NCBI GenBank assembly: GCA_028564705.1
Contig: JAPXFQ010000338.1
Location: 1,798,001 to 1,862,000 of the forward strand
Length of the DNA stretch: 64,000 bases
Direction: 5' to 3'
Source of the DNA: Apricaphanius iberus
Taxonomy: Eukaryota > Chordata > Actinopteri > Cyprinodontiformes > Aphaniidae
Shown: one piece after another, positions 1 through 13,880 of the stretch
Numbering within the stretch: position 1 is the stretch's first letter
How the letters are laid out: every line of letters begins with the position of its first letter
Made by a program: the position numbers and the translations under genes
Notes under the pieces: model-generated
The model's input: the letters and a program-made list of their open reading frames with translations, nothing else
Databases searched by the model: none
What the model was told of the DNA's origin: nothing

Positions 1-456
1 TTTTGTGTCGGCGCACTGCTGTTATCTCTGCTGTGCAGAGCTCAGCTTAGTTTTGGTGCTAATAATATTCAGTTCATGACAGCTAATAGTGGGCCCACAT
101 GAAGCTCATTTGCAGCAGAGTAAATTGTTTTGACTGCAAGTTCTCTCTGTTTGTGGGGCTGCATTGTGTCGGGCAGAATTCTGGCTTTGGCATTTTTCAA
201 AATGTTGTTTTGGATACCACACAAGCAACTGCCATCACTGTGGCCAGAGAAACAAAACCTTATGCATTCTGTTTTATACCTCTGCAGTAGTTTTAATTAC
301 CCCCTTTCTGAATATCTGTATTTAAGGTGTAAAAAAACAGAAATAGCATCATTAGGGGGCAAAATGATTCATCTAAATAGGTAAGGAAACGTAAAACCTT
401 TGGCCTTACTGATCTACACTGCTGGTTTTTACATTATACTGAATCATGTGTTGTAG

Positions 457-643
457 AAATGGTGCACAAGCTACCCAAGATGCAGATGACCATGATATCG
501 AATTACTCTGCCTGAAGATTAAAGAACTCTTGGAGGAAATGTTCTCTGACAGTCACCTGGCAGAAGACGGTTTCCTTCTAAAACACATGCAGAAGAACAA
601 GCAGGGCTACGTCAGTCTCAAGCTTCTCACCTGCCTGAAAAAG
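457..643 (+). CDS. larp6: La-related protein 6, internal exon (first half of La motif)
   Basis: LARP6 is a cytoplasmic RNA-binding protein; in vertebrates it binds the 5' stem-loop of collagen mRNAs through a La motif plus an RRM-like fold. This exon follows an AG acceptor at 455-456, its first base completes a codon begun upstream, and it ends in phase 0 at AAG|gtaaac. It encodes 62 whole codons, including the La-motif core with MFSDSHLAEDGFLLKHMQ and GYVSLKLLTCLKK. These match the family pattern of FSD, a short helix, FLLKH, then a GYVSLKL segment. The upstream exon with the N-terminal region is not recognisable in 1-456 and probably lies left of the window. The ATG at 446 is intronic and is not the start. 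Teleosts have two larp6 copies; I cannot tell which this is from sequence alone. Confidence 0.85.
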
Positions 644-734
644 GTAAACGTGCTTCTCGTTTTGTGAGGCAGTTTGAATGGAAACAATGAAGTAAAAATG
701 CAAACAAAGCTAAAATGTTAAATATTTGCCACAG

Positions 735-1607
735 ATAAAGGCGCTGACCACGAACTGGTACATGACTCTAGCAGCTGCAGACTGCTCAGACCTCCTGGAG
801 CTGAACGACGAATGCACCAAAGTACGACGCAAAGAGCCTCTTCCTCAGTGGCTGATGTGCTCCCCCACCAGCCGGCTCCTCCTCATCTGGAATGCTTCTG
901 CGGAGCAGAGTGGAGAGAACGGAGCTGACCCGGGGCAGCCATCGCTCTTAGTGAGCATCCTCCAGAGGTTTGACACCCCGGGTGACATTGCATCAGTCCA
1001 GATCCTGCATCCTGGAGAGGAGATTCCCAAAGAGCTGCAATGCTACACCAAACGTCACAAGGAGCTCGGACAGCTTTTGTGTGCTGTGATGAAGTTTAAT
1101 AGTTTGGAGTCGGTTCGTAAGGTCTTCAGCTCTTTCAGAGAAGAAGGGAAGATTGACTGGAGTGGTCTGTGTGTGGTCCCACTGGGATGGCAATCAGTGC
1201 AGGGCATCAAGTTTGAACCATCAGAGAAGAACAAAGGGGACGTCACATGTTATACGGGAGATCCTCTGGAAATCTCTCCAATTTCGCTCCAGCAAATTTC
1301 TGAAGAAACTGGAGAAGCACACCCTCCTCAAGCATCCCAGGATAAGTCCAGCTGCAGTCAAAAGTCATTGCGAGGATTAACTAAGATGTACAGCTGGACA
1401 GACTGGTGCTCTGGAGACCGCAATACAACTTTTTCTCAGTGCCCTTGGGTACTGAAGCGCAAATCTGCAGCCAGTGCAGCAAAGCTAGAGAAGGCTGAGC
1501 ACTTGAACGCAACCGGCTTAATACTAAAAGTCCTGCGTCAGCCCTTTGGCCCCGATGGTACTAAGGGTTTCCACGCTAGAAGGGAGAAATACGACTTTCT
1601 TGGCTGA
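735..1607 (+). CDS. larp6: La-related protein 6, last exon (end of La motif, RRM-like region, C-terminal tail)
   Basis: The acceptor tttgccacag precedes 735 and the frame continues in phase 0 from the exon ending at 643. There are 290 codons and a TGA at 1605-1607. The start of the exon completes the La motif (IKALTTNWYMTLAAA, then LLELNDECTKVRRKEPLP). Next comes an RRM-like stretch (LLVSILQRFDTPGDIASV and LCAVMKFNSLESVRKVF), a low-complexity Ser/Gln region, and a C-terminal SUZ-C-like tail (VLRQPFGPDGTKGFHARR). That RQP-x-GPDG-x-GFH signature is characteristic of LARP6. The visible 352 residues compare with about 490 in the human protein, so the missing part is the N-terminal exon. An ATTAAA near 1692 may be a poly(A) signal. 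Confidence 0.88.
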   Translation: MKALTTNWYMTLAAADCSDLLELNDECTKVRRKEPLPQWLMCSPTSRLLLIWNASAEQSGENGADPGQPSLLVSILQRFDTPGDIASVQILHPGEEIPKELQCYTKRHKELGQLLCAVMKFNSLESVRKVFSSFREEGKIDWSGLCVVPLGWQSVQGIKFEPSEKNKGDVTCYTGDPLEISPISLQQISEETGEAHPPQASQDKSSCSQKSLRGLTKMYSWTDWCSGDRNTTFSQCPWVLKRKSAASAAKLEKAEHLNATGLILKVLRQPFGPDGTKGFHARREKYDFLG

Positions 1608-4153
1608 AAGAGCCTCTGTGGAGATCTGAAAGAAGACTGAGCTGAGAAAATAGTCAATGGCTGACTCAAGAAGACAGAAAATTTGTTTCCATTAAAGAAT
1701 TAAGTTCTGCTGATGAATGTTGAGTCATTTCTGCATGTAGTAAGGAACCATTGACAGGTGAGGGCAGCATTTACTTGTGCTGAATAGTGTTTCCTGACAG
1801 ATTGTTCAGTTTATCATACTCTTAAGCAGTAGAGATTCATTGTGATTGAAAATATGTAGAAAAAGCTAGAAAAAAGGGTGTAGCCTGAGCGGAAGCAGAA
1901 GGATCTGAAGTGAAAGTATCCAAAAGCCATGAAGTGCTCTTCGGAGTGATTAGAGACGTCTTCACCTCTTGGCCTCTGCTCCTCTGGTCACAGCAGCAAA
2001 TTTTACTGTATATTTGTTCCTCAGCCAGTAGCCATTTACCTTACCAACTCTCTCAGACAAAATGTGGTTGTCTTTCAACATAAAACACTAGACAAAGCCT
2101 TCATTATCCCTCTGCATCTTTTGCAGAAATGTCTGTTTAGACTCTGGATATTTGGAAAGTAGCTTTCCACTCACAGAGATGACAGGTTGGCACAAGGGCT
2201 ACTTGTCCAATTGTCAAACCGCACATTGTGCAAGACGAGCCGGGCAACGATGGTTGTGCCTGATTTCCAGCCTTTTTAATGACACCTCGGCTGGAATGGT
2301 TTGTTTATAGTGTTACTGATTGAGGGCTTCCTTAAAATCATTCCCGAACCTAAACAGAAAGTGTTTCTTCACTCGTCCACGCCCAGTGGAAAAGGTTCAA
2401 TCCGCTTGCATATGGATCTCAATCATATGAAGATTGAAAGAATTCTTTGTTTTCTTTTTCTTTGTTCTTGAATGTTCAAACGCCAATGTCTTTGTGACTA
2501 ATGTAATCTTAGCTGTTGAGGGAGACTTTACAGTGTATACAGACCCAGTGTTTGACTCACGCTGTGTCTGACTTGATTTTGCAATTAACAGCTGTTGGAC
2601 TTTAACAAAAAGCTAAGGCTGGCCTACGAATACTTACACATCTGCGAACAATATGTATAGATTAGAAATGTTCCTGCCTGGTGTCAGGGAATGTTTCTGT
2701 GCCGAAGCATGAACTTTCCCGCTAACTGGAAGTCATTATGTGTTTACATATGTTGCTCTGGTCCGCAACCAAACTTTATGTCAAAGTTAGAGTAAAAAAC
2801 CATGTCAGCCTTGTATTTTCGAGGTACGATTTAGGTGATTTGCACCTGCTGATTGCCAGAAAAACATCCAAAGTGTTAGGAAGACAAGGAATTGTTTCTT
2901 GATTTCTTGGCACACAGTTGGTTTAGGCTGTTCTTTAAACAATGGGACAAATCTACTTTTTATAACAGGAACAAGCTTAGTAAATATTCGTTTTTCCAAC
3001 ACCCAGCACACTAATGCACATTTTTATAGACTCATACAACACGTTTGGACTTTGTCTGTTAGTCATGCTTTCTCATACTTACAAAAGAGAGAGAAAAAAA
3101 TAACAATGTCTGGTTGAAACATTTTGGTTTGTACTAAAATTTTCAAGATCAACTTTGGGGGTGGAAAAAAAGATCCCCTGAAGTCTGGATTTTAAGTTAA
3201 GTTTAAAATTATTCCTGGAAATTTTCCCAAGTTTTGGATTTTTCCATAAAAAGAATCTAAAATACTCAGGCGGGAAAAATGCAACTTGGGAATCATAATT
3301 ATTTTCCTTGATGTTAACTGCCTGTAACCCCAACAGGAGAAATAAGGAAGAATGCAGATATTAGTTTCTGTTGTAATTAATTTATATTATGGTATATTTG
3401 TTTTTTTAACTCATAAATTTGGCGTTTTTTAGATGGGGTGTGGGGCTCAAGTATTCATGGATTCTAGCTGTGGTCCCAATCCACCATGATTACCGTGGGT
3501 CCACTGTAGTAGATCATTATTTATCTTTATCTTTATCCATCTAATTTGCTACAAGGATACAATTGAGTTGGGTTCGGTCATTCGAGTCCAGATTCCAACT
3601 TGGAAGAAGGCAGCAACTCTTGTTGGTTCAGAGTTGTCCACTTCAATTTATACTGGAAGTTCTTTAAATAAGTAAGTAAATTGGCATAACTTGTGTAGCG
3701 CTTTCCTAGTTATTTACCCTACAGCCATATTCACAGATAGACTGCAAATCTTTAGGCAACCTGATGGATCAAGCCCTTTATCAGGGAAGAATAAAAGTAC
3801 TGTTGATATTAATCATATCTGCATGTGTGGTTCATGGCTCATACATACCAGTTGCACTCAGAAGTGAAAATTTCATGTTGTTGTTCCATGATAAAAGTAA
3901 ACAGAAAAGTCTTCTGAAGTCTGAATTAAAAGTGCTAAAATCAAAAGTTTCTCGCCAACTACTATGTCAAAACAAATATGGCTCCTGCTGGTTCTAAATA
4001 TGGTGACAGCTGCAGTAAACTGCTTAATGAGTTGTATCTCATTAAATATTTCATGTACAAAGCACAATTCAACATCTGCTTGTCAAAAGGCTCCTTTCGC
4101 CTTCGAATAGATACAATTCCAAGAAATTTTAGCTAGTATTGCTTTGTTGCAAT
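1608..4153. other. larp6 3' flank and intergenic DNA
   Basis: AT-rich sequence follows the larp6 stop. No exon with acceptor, donor and coding bias was found on either strand. The only structured item is the MITE end at about 3420-3506, listed separately. Confidence 0.5.
3420..3506. mobile_element. Fragment of a short inverted-repeat element (Tigger/pogo-like end)
   Basis: The segment ends in gtgggtccactg followed by TA at 3507-3508. This is the same terminal sequence as the complete element at 45323-45538 (GGTCCACTG then TA). Only one end is recognisable, and the left boundary is approximate. The family assignment rests on the CAGTGGACC-type terminus and the TA target. Confidence 0.35.
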
Positions 4154-4526
4154 TAAGGATGCACCAATACCCATACTGGTATCGGGTATCAGGACCGAAA
4201 CCATTCTAATGTACTTGTATCAGTATTGGTTAGTTAGCCTATGCTATTAACCGATACTTACAATGTGGAAACTCTGCAATAATTTAACGAAAATGTTTAT
4301 TTTTCACTTGAAATTTTTCTTTTATGGACATTTTTGTTATTTTTTTTTTTTTATCTAATTCACCATCACTTATTATAACAAGCAGAGAAGAAAATAAAAC
4401 CTGTCTTTTATTTCATTGCATTTTGTGTAGTAGAAGTATCAGCATCGGTACTCGATATCATTAGGTACTCAGATCCAATTATCAGTATCATATCGGTTTG
4501 AAAAAAGAGGTATCGCTGCATCTCTA
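4154..4526. mobile_element. Non-autonomous hAT-type MITE
   Basis: The left end taaggatgcaccaatac and the right end gtatcgctgcatctcta are imperfect inverted repeats. Inner parts also mirror each other (ggtatcgggtatc versus ggtactcgatatc). The 8-bp flanks gttgcaat (4146-4153) and gttggagt (4527-4534) match at 6 of 8 positions, consistent with a decayed hAT target duplication. There is no transposase coding capacity in 373 bp. Confidence 0.6.
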
Positions 4527-5033
4527 GTTGGAGTTTCGCTTTGCAATGTTATTACCGTATCCCAGTTTTCTGTTTTACAACACTAGAAGGCAGTTCAGGT
4601 GGGACTGGTGTAATTACTGGATCCCTGTTCCTGCAGTTTTGTTGACCATTGTCTGGGTCAGGTTTATACTAATGGTTTCTGACATATTCTCCATATTCTA
4701 CAATTACACATTCACATTTTTTAAAATTTAATACATGTAAAAAAAAAAAACTGTTTGTATAATTCGTGCTCTGATATCATACGTAATTTATGTCAGTTGT
4801 ATCTATGTTATCTGAAAACTTTGCCTTAGTTTTCATTACCATTTATTCTGGTTTTGAACCCTGTTAAAGATTATGATTCCTGACCAAACCAAACTAACTG
4901 AGTGACCTCTGTCTGGAAGACATTATGTATCAGTCATTTAACCACATCTGCTTACAGTGAATTCATGTCAGTTTGCTTTCTGTAGGTGTGCATATAGACA
5001 GTAAGCGTCCTTCTGTAAATGGCTCCATTTCAG

Positions 5034-5132
5034 GCCAAGAAACGAGTAAACCTGTTAATGTATGAAATGGCGAAAGAAGAAAAAGACCAGCGGCCTCTCT
5101 ACTACGTTTCTCTCTTCCGGGGTATACGATGA
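5034..5132 (+). CDS. Candidate terminal coding exon of an unidentified gene
   Basis: A good acceptor (ctccatttcag) is followed by 32 codons, whose translation includes RVNLLMYEMAKEEKDQ and ends PLYYVSLFRGIR, then TGA at 5130-5132. An AATAAA begins at 5134, two bases after the stop. The reading is charged and looks protein-like. I do not recognise the protein, and I found no partner exon between larp6 and here. It could be the end of a + strand gene with long introns, or a chance open stretch. Confidence 0.3.
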   Translation, partial: AKKRVNLLMYEMAKEEKDQRPLYYVSLFRGIR

Positions 5133-5139
5133 AAATAAA

Positions 5140-6504
5140 GATTTGTCTGTTTGAAAGTCTTCAGGGGAAGCTCCATCTTTGTGGCTTTTAATTATCTTTG
5201 AATGGTAAGAATGTTTTTTTTTTTTCAGAGTATCACTACAGGCAACAAAAGCACGACCAGTTTGCGGCGCTTGGTTTTAGATCGTTCCAGCTTAAAAGCT
5301 GACAGGAAATTCCTCTGATATTTCCATTTCATTCCCACTCAGTTCTAAAGCATCCAAGTCTTAGAAAGTAAACACTGAGCCACATCTTTGACTGTAAACC
5401 GTGATTTGTGTTGACACTGGGCTGAGTGTGTCCCAATGAGTCATGTTGTTAGATCAAGATAATTGTTAGCAAATAATTAGTTTCCTGTTGAGTTGCTGGC
5501 TTATGTTTTGATTTATTTAACCATCTTTGGCTACAAATTCTGCTCTTTCGCTGATTTACTTTGAAGGTTTATGCAGACTTAAAGCTCGACCTGTGAAGTT
5601 TTGCAGCATCTCCTCCGATCTTGTGCATCGGTTAGCTCATCTCTAAACCGTTTGGACTCTGTTTATACACCATCGACCCCGCGCACCTGACACATTTCCT
5701 CTGGGAACAGGTTATTTATTTAGATTGCAGTCTGGACTGCTTGATACCTTCCAAAAGCACGACCATCTGCTCCTCATTTACTGCTCAAGGGCTCACGGGC
5801 TGAGACACGAGTCCGCATTGAAGGGAAATGTGAGATCCTCAACAACAGTTATGGTTTTATCTCCAGCTGATTCCAGATTGAATCATGAAACACTTCCTTT
5901 GTGATAACTCTGTTTCAATGGTTTAAATGTTGTCTCAAAGCCTTCTAAACCAATTGTGAACTTAATTCCCCCTAAATGGGTGGAAAGCACTTGCTTCAGC
6001 AGACCCTATCTGCCCAGTTGAGGCTATTACCAATTGCCTGCTTAAGATGGCAGACTCCCTTGCGGCAGAAGGTGAATGTAAGCTCCTGCTCAGGCCAAAG
6101 CATCCTTCAGTGCTCCTGGAGTTAGAGCCAGGAAGATTAACATATCAGGAGTAATCCGACTCGGCCCACAAGCACAACTATGGAGGAGGAGGAGCAACAG
6201 TTTGAGGGGGGGAGAGGCAAGCAGAGGCATCAGAAAGAAGCTCTCTGCTCCACTTAGAGTAACCACGCTCTCCCTCCTCACCCGAACCCATCCTTTCAAC
6301 CCGCAGAGTTCCCCTCCTGGGAGCAGAACAGAGGACCTGCTGCTGGAAAAGAGGGTAAGATGTGCATTGTCCTTCCATCAGTGAAGACAAAGTGCTCAGA
6401 GGGGAAGTGAGTTCCTCAACAGATGGGATAAAAGTTAAGACATCTGTGGTATCTGTTTATTGCATGCCACTGCACCTCAGCTCTGCTCTCCCCTTCTGTT
6501 TTAG
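5140..6504. other. Intergenic or nrtn upstream region
   Basis: There is no convincing coding exon. A purine-rich stretch with a possible donor (gagg|gtaag near 6355) lies ahead of the putative nrtn leader exon, and 6303-6354 could be an even earlier non-coding exon. A promoter could not be placed. Confidence 0.3.
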
Positions 6505-6944
6505 GTTAAAGGGGTTTCTTTTTTGCAAAACAGAAGAGCAACAAGTTCTACGCGAAGAGACATGTTGGCGGGCGTTTTCTGAGCCGAAGCCTACAGTCCC
6601 TTCAAGCTCTTTTTTTCCCCTTCTTCTTTTGAATGGATCAATCTGCATGCCACAAGGAGTATGCTTGCATTCAGAGGAATGTTGATTTTGATCTTCACCA
6701 CTTATAAGAGTTAAATGGAAAAGCAAATATGATTGAAGAATAAGACATCCTGGACCTGAATCAAGTCAGGACACCTCCCTTACTCGCAAGGCGAAAGAGT
6801 TGTGACAGAGTTCATGGGAAAACAGAAGGACTCCCTGCTATGCTTCTCACCTGTGATGAAGATGGACGTACCCAGTCAGCACTTGCCTGAAGAGGTCAGC
6901 TGAAGCCGACGCCACACAACTAAGTCTGGATTAGCAGGCCGAAC
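6505..6944 (+). other. nrtn: Possible non-coding 5' exon of nrtn
   Basis: A strong polypyrimidine tract and acceptor (ctctgctctccccttctgttttag) precede 6505, and AACG|gtaagg at 6944/6945 is a good donor. The interval has short ORFs but no sustained coding signal. The next downstream acceptor on this strand that clearly belongs to a gene is the nrtn coding exon at 16134. The link is inference: right strand, right order, splice signals, but no coding homology to support it. Confidence 0.25.
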
Positions 6945-9900
6945 GGTAAGGACAGCGCATCTTCTTTTGCTAGTTTAAGATGGCAGTTTATGTTGGAAGG
7001 CGTTAGCTGCTGCTGACAGAGATGCCTCTCTAAGTGCCTGAGTGGCAGAAAACACACGTTGGATTATCTGTATCAACAAGCGGCCCTCGCTGCAACCGCA
7101 TGACAGCGGCGCGCAGCAGCCCTGGCTGGCACGACATGTTTGCAGAGTGGTGACCACTGATTACAAGGGGGCCTGCCACCGAGCTGGAGCAAACAAAATC
7201 AAAAACTAAATGGTTGCTGTAATTATTTTTGCTCCCACCATGTAGACAAGTTTGTTTTTCAGAAATTATTTTTTATTTCTGTCACTCCAATGTGGTTGTG
7301 TCCCTCATTTTCATGCATAGTTACTCTTTGGTTGTTCTGCAAAGGCATTCAGTCCTCCACTATTTATTTTTTCTCTAGCCTGCATGTCTTCTTTCATACA
7401 GTCACAGTTGGTTTTGTTTTTGTTTTGTTTATTAAGCGAATGGAGATGATGAAATATTATATGTGCTGTAAGAAACAATGAGCCTGATCCCTTTGATCCT
7501 CTTTGATTATTTTTATCGGCGTGATGATCTACTTTGCGCTAAGCCCATATCATATGTAGAGATTACGCTGTATCTAGCCGGGCCCCAAGAGGCCTGATCG
7601 AGGTTAAGCCTAAAGTCAACCGAGGCGTTCAACTTTCATAACCTGACAAATCTGATTGTGAAAGGAGGAAGCTAAAACGTGAGATCAACGACGCACCAGG
7701 ACTGGGTTTTCCTCCCCAAGGGTCTGTTTTCCAAAATAACTACATTGTCTTAAACCTAAAACTGAATAAGATATTTAGAAGCTTTCATTACCCAAGTGTC
7801 CTAAAATAAGACATACAGTCGGTTATGGCTTTGGACAGCAAGAATTAGGCATAATGTTGATGCCACCTACAAATAGGTGCTCATGACAGCCCAACTAACC
7901 CAACCAGATGAGGTATAGAGGGAAAAACAACATCTGAGATTTTGTCTGGTACCATAATAATAGCACAAAGCATAGGCCGGTTAAGTTTTTAGAACATTAA
8001 AGTAGTTAAACCACTGAATTTTCATCCTACGCTTCTTTTGTGAAGATGCTGGAGGCTTCTAGACCGTTCCTTGGCTTACCAGAAAAGTGAAGTAAAGGAG
8101 TGGCATTTATCACTGTTTTTAAGACCATACTGTTTTGAAACTACAGTTGGTCAGCTAAATTAGGGTTAGTTCGACTTTATAAAGATCAGAAAAGCAAGAA
8201 GCTATAATATCTTGCACAATGGGGACTTAAAAACTTTCATTTGATAACGCAAAAGTTGATCACTTTCTTTCTCTTCATATCAGTTTGTTTAATCCACAAT
8301 GAAACCATCTTATTCTGAATCAAAGTTATCCTCCCATGAGAATCTCACAATGACCCATGTCTAATTAGCTATAAAAAACCTTTTTTTTTTTATCTAAATT
8401 CGAAATGAATACATAAAATATAAACAGATAATTTCTATTCTCTCTGGGCGCCTTCTTTCAACCAGCTGACTGGGAGCGTGCAGCAATAAAATGGGTATTA
8501 CTAGATGTGGAAGCAGTCAGATTATATGTACAATATTTCAAATTATCTGTTGAAATTAAGAAAAATTTTGAAAAATATATATTTTTTGATCCCATCCTAT
8601 AAACGTCAATTATTGTGTCAGAGAGGGGAGTCTGTAAAACACAGTTCTAAAACTACTTTAAAATATTTTAAGACATAATGATTAAAAAGTTGATATTTTG
8701 AACATTTTAGCACCTTTTATTAACAAGGTAAGCATGCTTAGCATTAGTAAAATTATCAGTTTATGCCTGCATTACCAAGAGAATGTAAATACTTCACTCT
8801 GAGATTTACAAAAAGGAAATCAACATTTTCATAATCAAATATTTTCATACTCTCATTGGCCTTTCTGTTATCTGCTGAAAGTACTGCTCTTTGTCTCACT
8901 GACTGAATGAGTTGCAGGCATGTTTTTACATTTTGGAAAACAGAGTTTGCTTTTACATGACCTTTTATATCTGTGTGGTTCCTTTGATTTCCCACTCTAA
9001 CCACCTCATTAATGCTGTAAGTAAAATAAATGATCTTCTTCACCCAGGCCCAGCGTCCAGAATAAAGAGTGTTTATTTAGAGAGCATCGTCCTTAGCTAA
9101 TCAAAAAAAGACATCTGTTTTCAGTTTTCTATCAGCTGGTTATTTTTCAGGTCTGATCAAACTTAAAATCAGCCAATTCCAGTCAAAAGTAGACTTCTCG
9201 GTGCACCTCTACTTTAAAACACAGGTTTTATGGTGAAACGTTTAAGCAGTTTTGTAAACATAATTTGGTACAACCTCAATATACCTTCGTATCGGCAACT
9301 GGCCAATGACTAGTTTGTAAAATCCTCAGGCTGTAATGGTCTTCTGAATCGTAGAACTGTTATAGCACTGTGTCTTATGAATGTAAGCAGTACAGTTAAA
9401 GATCTCAAGGAGTCTTAAATGTTTGGTTGAATGCTTTACTATTTGCTGTTTCGAAATATTACACAAGTTGATAAATAGGACTCGTAGTAAAGTTGTTTAT
9501 TCTTTTCTTGCTTTTGATCACATTTGAAAGTGGAGTTCAGCGCGTGGCAGATGGCCACCAAACCTTCCGCGGCAGAAACATCGACCTGTTTAACAAGGGT
9601 TTAGAGTTGGCGCTGTTGTGCTAAAAGAGGATCTGGCATGCACAGATTAAGGTCCAGAATAGCAGATCAGGAACTCTTCTTTAGAAAGTAGCCCACATAA
9701 CACCCATCTCTGTAACACAAATAGTGATGAGGCAAGATTGTTTCCATCCCAACTGTCATGCAACTTTTGCTTTGCCTGTATAATCTGCTAATTATGTACA
9801 ACATAGGATACATACATGTGAATAAATACTTTTTACAACAGGTATAAAATGTGCATTTAATGCTACCTGAACAGCTATAGGATCAGTAGTGGCATACTGT

Positions 9901-12773
9901 TTCTCAAACTATTAATACGTATTCATCCACAGACAAAGTTAAGCTTTTGAAGCAACCAAGTAGAAAAACACGACACAAAAATGCGTGAAATGTCTGTAAA
10001 AATGTTCAAAAAGATGTCTTCTCAAAAAATGAACAGCAGCTCTCACACTAACAAGCACCAGGCTTTGCTTTAATGAGCCTTTGGTTACTGTGTGACAGAG
10101 CTCTAGCCAACTTATGTGGCTGCGCAATAAAATTACAGAGCATTTTTACCTAACTTTATTTTTCTTTTTTTTTGGGTTTCAGAAGCACTAGATTCTGTAT
10201 TGACAGGAAGTCTTGGTTCAGATCACCCAATTTATGTCGCAACCTTTTTCTGGTGCCAACACGACAGATCCGACTCGCTGTTCTCTCTCTCATTACTGCG
10301 ACATTTGAGGCGGGTTTTAGAGGAATAGGCGCCTGTTTTCTCTCAGAGCACGCAGGTCTAACCCTTGAGTTTGAGGTGTCAGATGGATTAGCACTGACAC
10401 ACACACACTGCCACCAACACTGCAGCCAGGTGTTTGTCCACGTGACTTCAGATAAACCCGGCAGGCATTAGTGCTAATCCGTCCCTGATCTTTGGAATAT
10501 GTCCCTATTACCTTCTCCAAGCACTTTGCCTAGACCTCCTGATGCTCACTTAAGAGGGGAAAAGACAAGACTAGGCTCTGGAACTCAATAAGCATGTTGT
10601 TTCCCTGCTACAACCCAGTAGGCGCCTGTACCGCTGTTTGTTATGCTCCTGTTGTCTTCCCAGTGCAGGTATTTTCGGGGCGTGTTCAGTGAAGTGCAGA
10701 ACTGGCCGGTCACATGGGTGTGGAGCAGGGCTTTCATGATCTGTAGGTAGAAGCCTCTGGTCGTGTTTTGGCATAAATCATGGACATGGACACTAAAAGT
10801 TGGGCCTCGGAGGGGAGTTCTTAATATCAAAAGGCAGTGTAATTATGTAATCTGAATAATCTAGTGTGGGTGATGTTGCTGTAGGAACATGAAAGCAGAG
10901 AAGGAAACACTGATGAAAACACCACAGGGTTGGAAAGTTTATCTATGCATGCCTACGTCAGATGATCTGAGAAAAGGGAAACCTCGTAACAGCAGTGTGT
11001 GCGTGTTTATGGTATTTGTGAGTCACTGTGAGACAGAACAGGCTGTATTTAGGGAGCCTATAGAAAGAAATGCTAAAGTAGTGAGACACAAAAAGCTGAT
11101 ATCTGTACAAAGCAGCTCTTCATTCAGTTGTCTGTGATCTCTCCAGCAGTCTCTGCATTGGTCAAGATCCAGTTGGGCAGACAAGAAAGCCCCCTACCCT
11201 GTCTGCTGCTGGTCTTGACCACTGATGTAACCTATGCCCACTTTGACAGCTCTCTGCTTCATCTTCCATTGGCTATGGCATTGTGTTCAGTTTCTCCCTC
11301 TGGCAGCAGGAGGAAGGGAGGATGCGAGTGCCATGCTGCTGTAATTACATTACTATCGGCTTAGCGGCTCCACGGCCACTGACCTAATTATTTCTTGAAA
11401 ACATCAATTTTATTGTGTCGTTTGAGATAATGCAATCTTTGAGTGGAAACAAGACCTTGGTTGATGCTCGAGGAATGGCCTATAACTGTGCATCGCTTGC
11501 GTCGATGCATGCATAATGTCTCAGGAATGGCTTTGAACGTTCTCGAATATATTAACTTTCTGAGATTTTCTTTTCAATTGCCCGCAAACCTGAATCTATA
11601 CCCCACAGAGAATATATGTCAAGAGGAAGATGTGACACCAGAATCGACAGTGCAGATGTTAAAGCAACCCGGGCTTCCTTACTACCTCAGCTGTGCTGCA
11701 CACCTATCGCCTTAATACCACTCCACATCAGTGCTGGTTTATGCCACATCCGTTCTCATCCTGTTGGAACAGGGGACGTTCTCTGCTGTTTTAGCCAGTC
11801 GTTCTCCTCAGCATTGATGTACTTTATGCATGTGGTTTGAGTGGCGCTCACCCAGCAGGACAAGAAGCAGGGTTAGACCTCAAGTGTTACACCCTGGACT
11901 GACACAAGATAAACTGTGTAGCTCGAGTTTTAATGGAAAGCCACTTCCCAAGCCTCAATTCAAACTAAAAGAACCCCGACCAAGTACTGACAGCATGTAC
12001 TCAGTGGGCGTTTTAGAATGAAGGTTACCTTAGATAAACCACCCCTTCTCCTTAGTCAGATAAGATCAAATAGATAAATATGAGGGTATATAGATGCTGC
12101 TATTAAAAACAAAGAAACAGCTCTTTAATCTTATAACTCTCAGTGTCTCTCCAAGCTCATCACTCAAATAAGTCACAGCGTCCCATCGGCAGGGCTCTGG
12201 GATGGATCAGGTTAACTTAACACCAGATAATAGTGGTGCCTACTATGTGCTTACCCAAACATCCAATATCGTGCACAGGAATAAAAATAGCGTCCTGAGC
12301 AGAGAGCCATATAATAATGGACTTTTCCATGGACCGCATCTGTTTACCTTTCAGGACCATTTTTGGTTGCTTTTGGCAGACATCAGCGGCCATTTCTCAC
12401 ATAAAAGCTCAAATATTGAAGAGTGAAAGGAACTGGCTTCCTTGGCTGCCTTCGGCCCTTGTCTGTTTCGTGAATGGAGGATTTTCTTAGTTTGTTTTGG
12501 GCCTTGCACCTTAAATCGCCTTTCAGTTCGGCACACAACAGCATGCAGGGACACATCACCACAAGATGCTTTTGTGAACAGCCAGACATGTTGAGGATGT
12601 GTGGCAGCTGGTTTAGTTGTCTTTGCAGCTCATCTGTACTTTAATGTCTCTGTTTGAAGATGGGTTTTCCTTCTGGTGGAAAGTCCTCTGGGGTTCCACT
12701 GTATCCTACGGGTTACTGTTCCTCTTCGTTTGCATTGTGTCTTTCCATTTCAATCCAAAAGAAAACACAAGCA

Positions 12774-12787
12774 CCCCCCCCCCCCCC
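12774..12787. repeat. Poly-C run (14 bp)
   Basis: A simple mononucleotide run followed by tccctatc. Confidence 0.9.
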
Positions 12788-13384
12788 TCCCTATCAGTAT
12801 CTGTGTATTTATGTCCTCAGCAGCAAAGGCCAGAGGTAGATATTAAATGTCTGAGCTGATTAATTTTCCGTGACCATTTGAGCAAGCCACTGAATGCTCC
12901 CTGGCACTTTTATTGCTGGCAATCGACTGCAGATGTGACTAATGTGTTTCTGAGTGGAGCAATTATGACAATCAAAGTGTCTTCAGGGGACGTGAGATCA
13001 GCGTTCTACGGCCTGGCTTCGTCCAGTGTCAGCCACTGACACGCCGGAGGCCTCATCTCCTCTTGACGAGGTAATTGTTTTACCGAGATGAGCCGCCAAG
13101 TTAACGAGCTGAGGACACTGACGCATCGCTGCGGTGTGAAACGGCTAACTCCTGGGAATGAGTAATCGCCCCAAACTGACCTATTAATAGAAGAAGCAAA
13201 CAGTGATCTCAGCCTGGGCCGTATATCATAACAAACCGACTCTGTTACTATTGACAGTTTATCACTCTGAACAGGAGCAAAGGATTCTTCAATCAAAAAA
13301 CATGATAGACTGGACTTTTCTACAGGAGACAGACTTTAAATGAGAAACCTGCAAAAAAAACAATAAAAAAGCAATGTACGAACA

Positions 13385-13880
<496 letters not shown>

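Noticed and set aside
845..1380. ORFs on both strands inside the larp6 exon
   Set aside because: Other-frame shadows of the larp6 coding sequence.
10172..10471. 99-codon + strand ORF
   Set aside because: No domain, no splice sites in phase, and a CA-repeat at its end; probably random.
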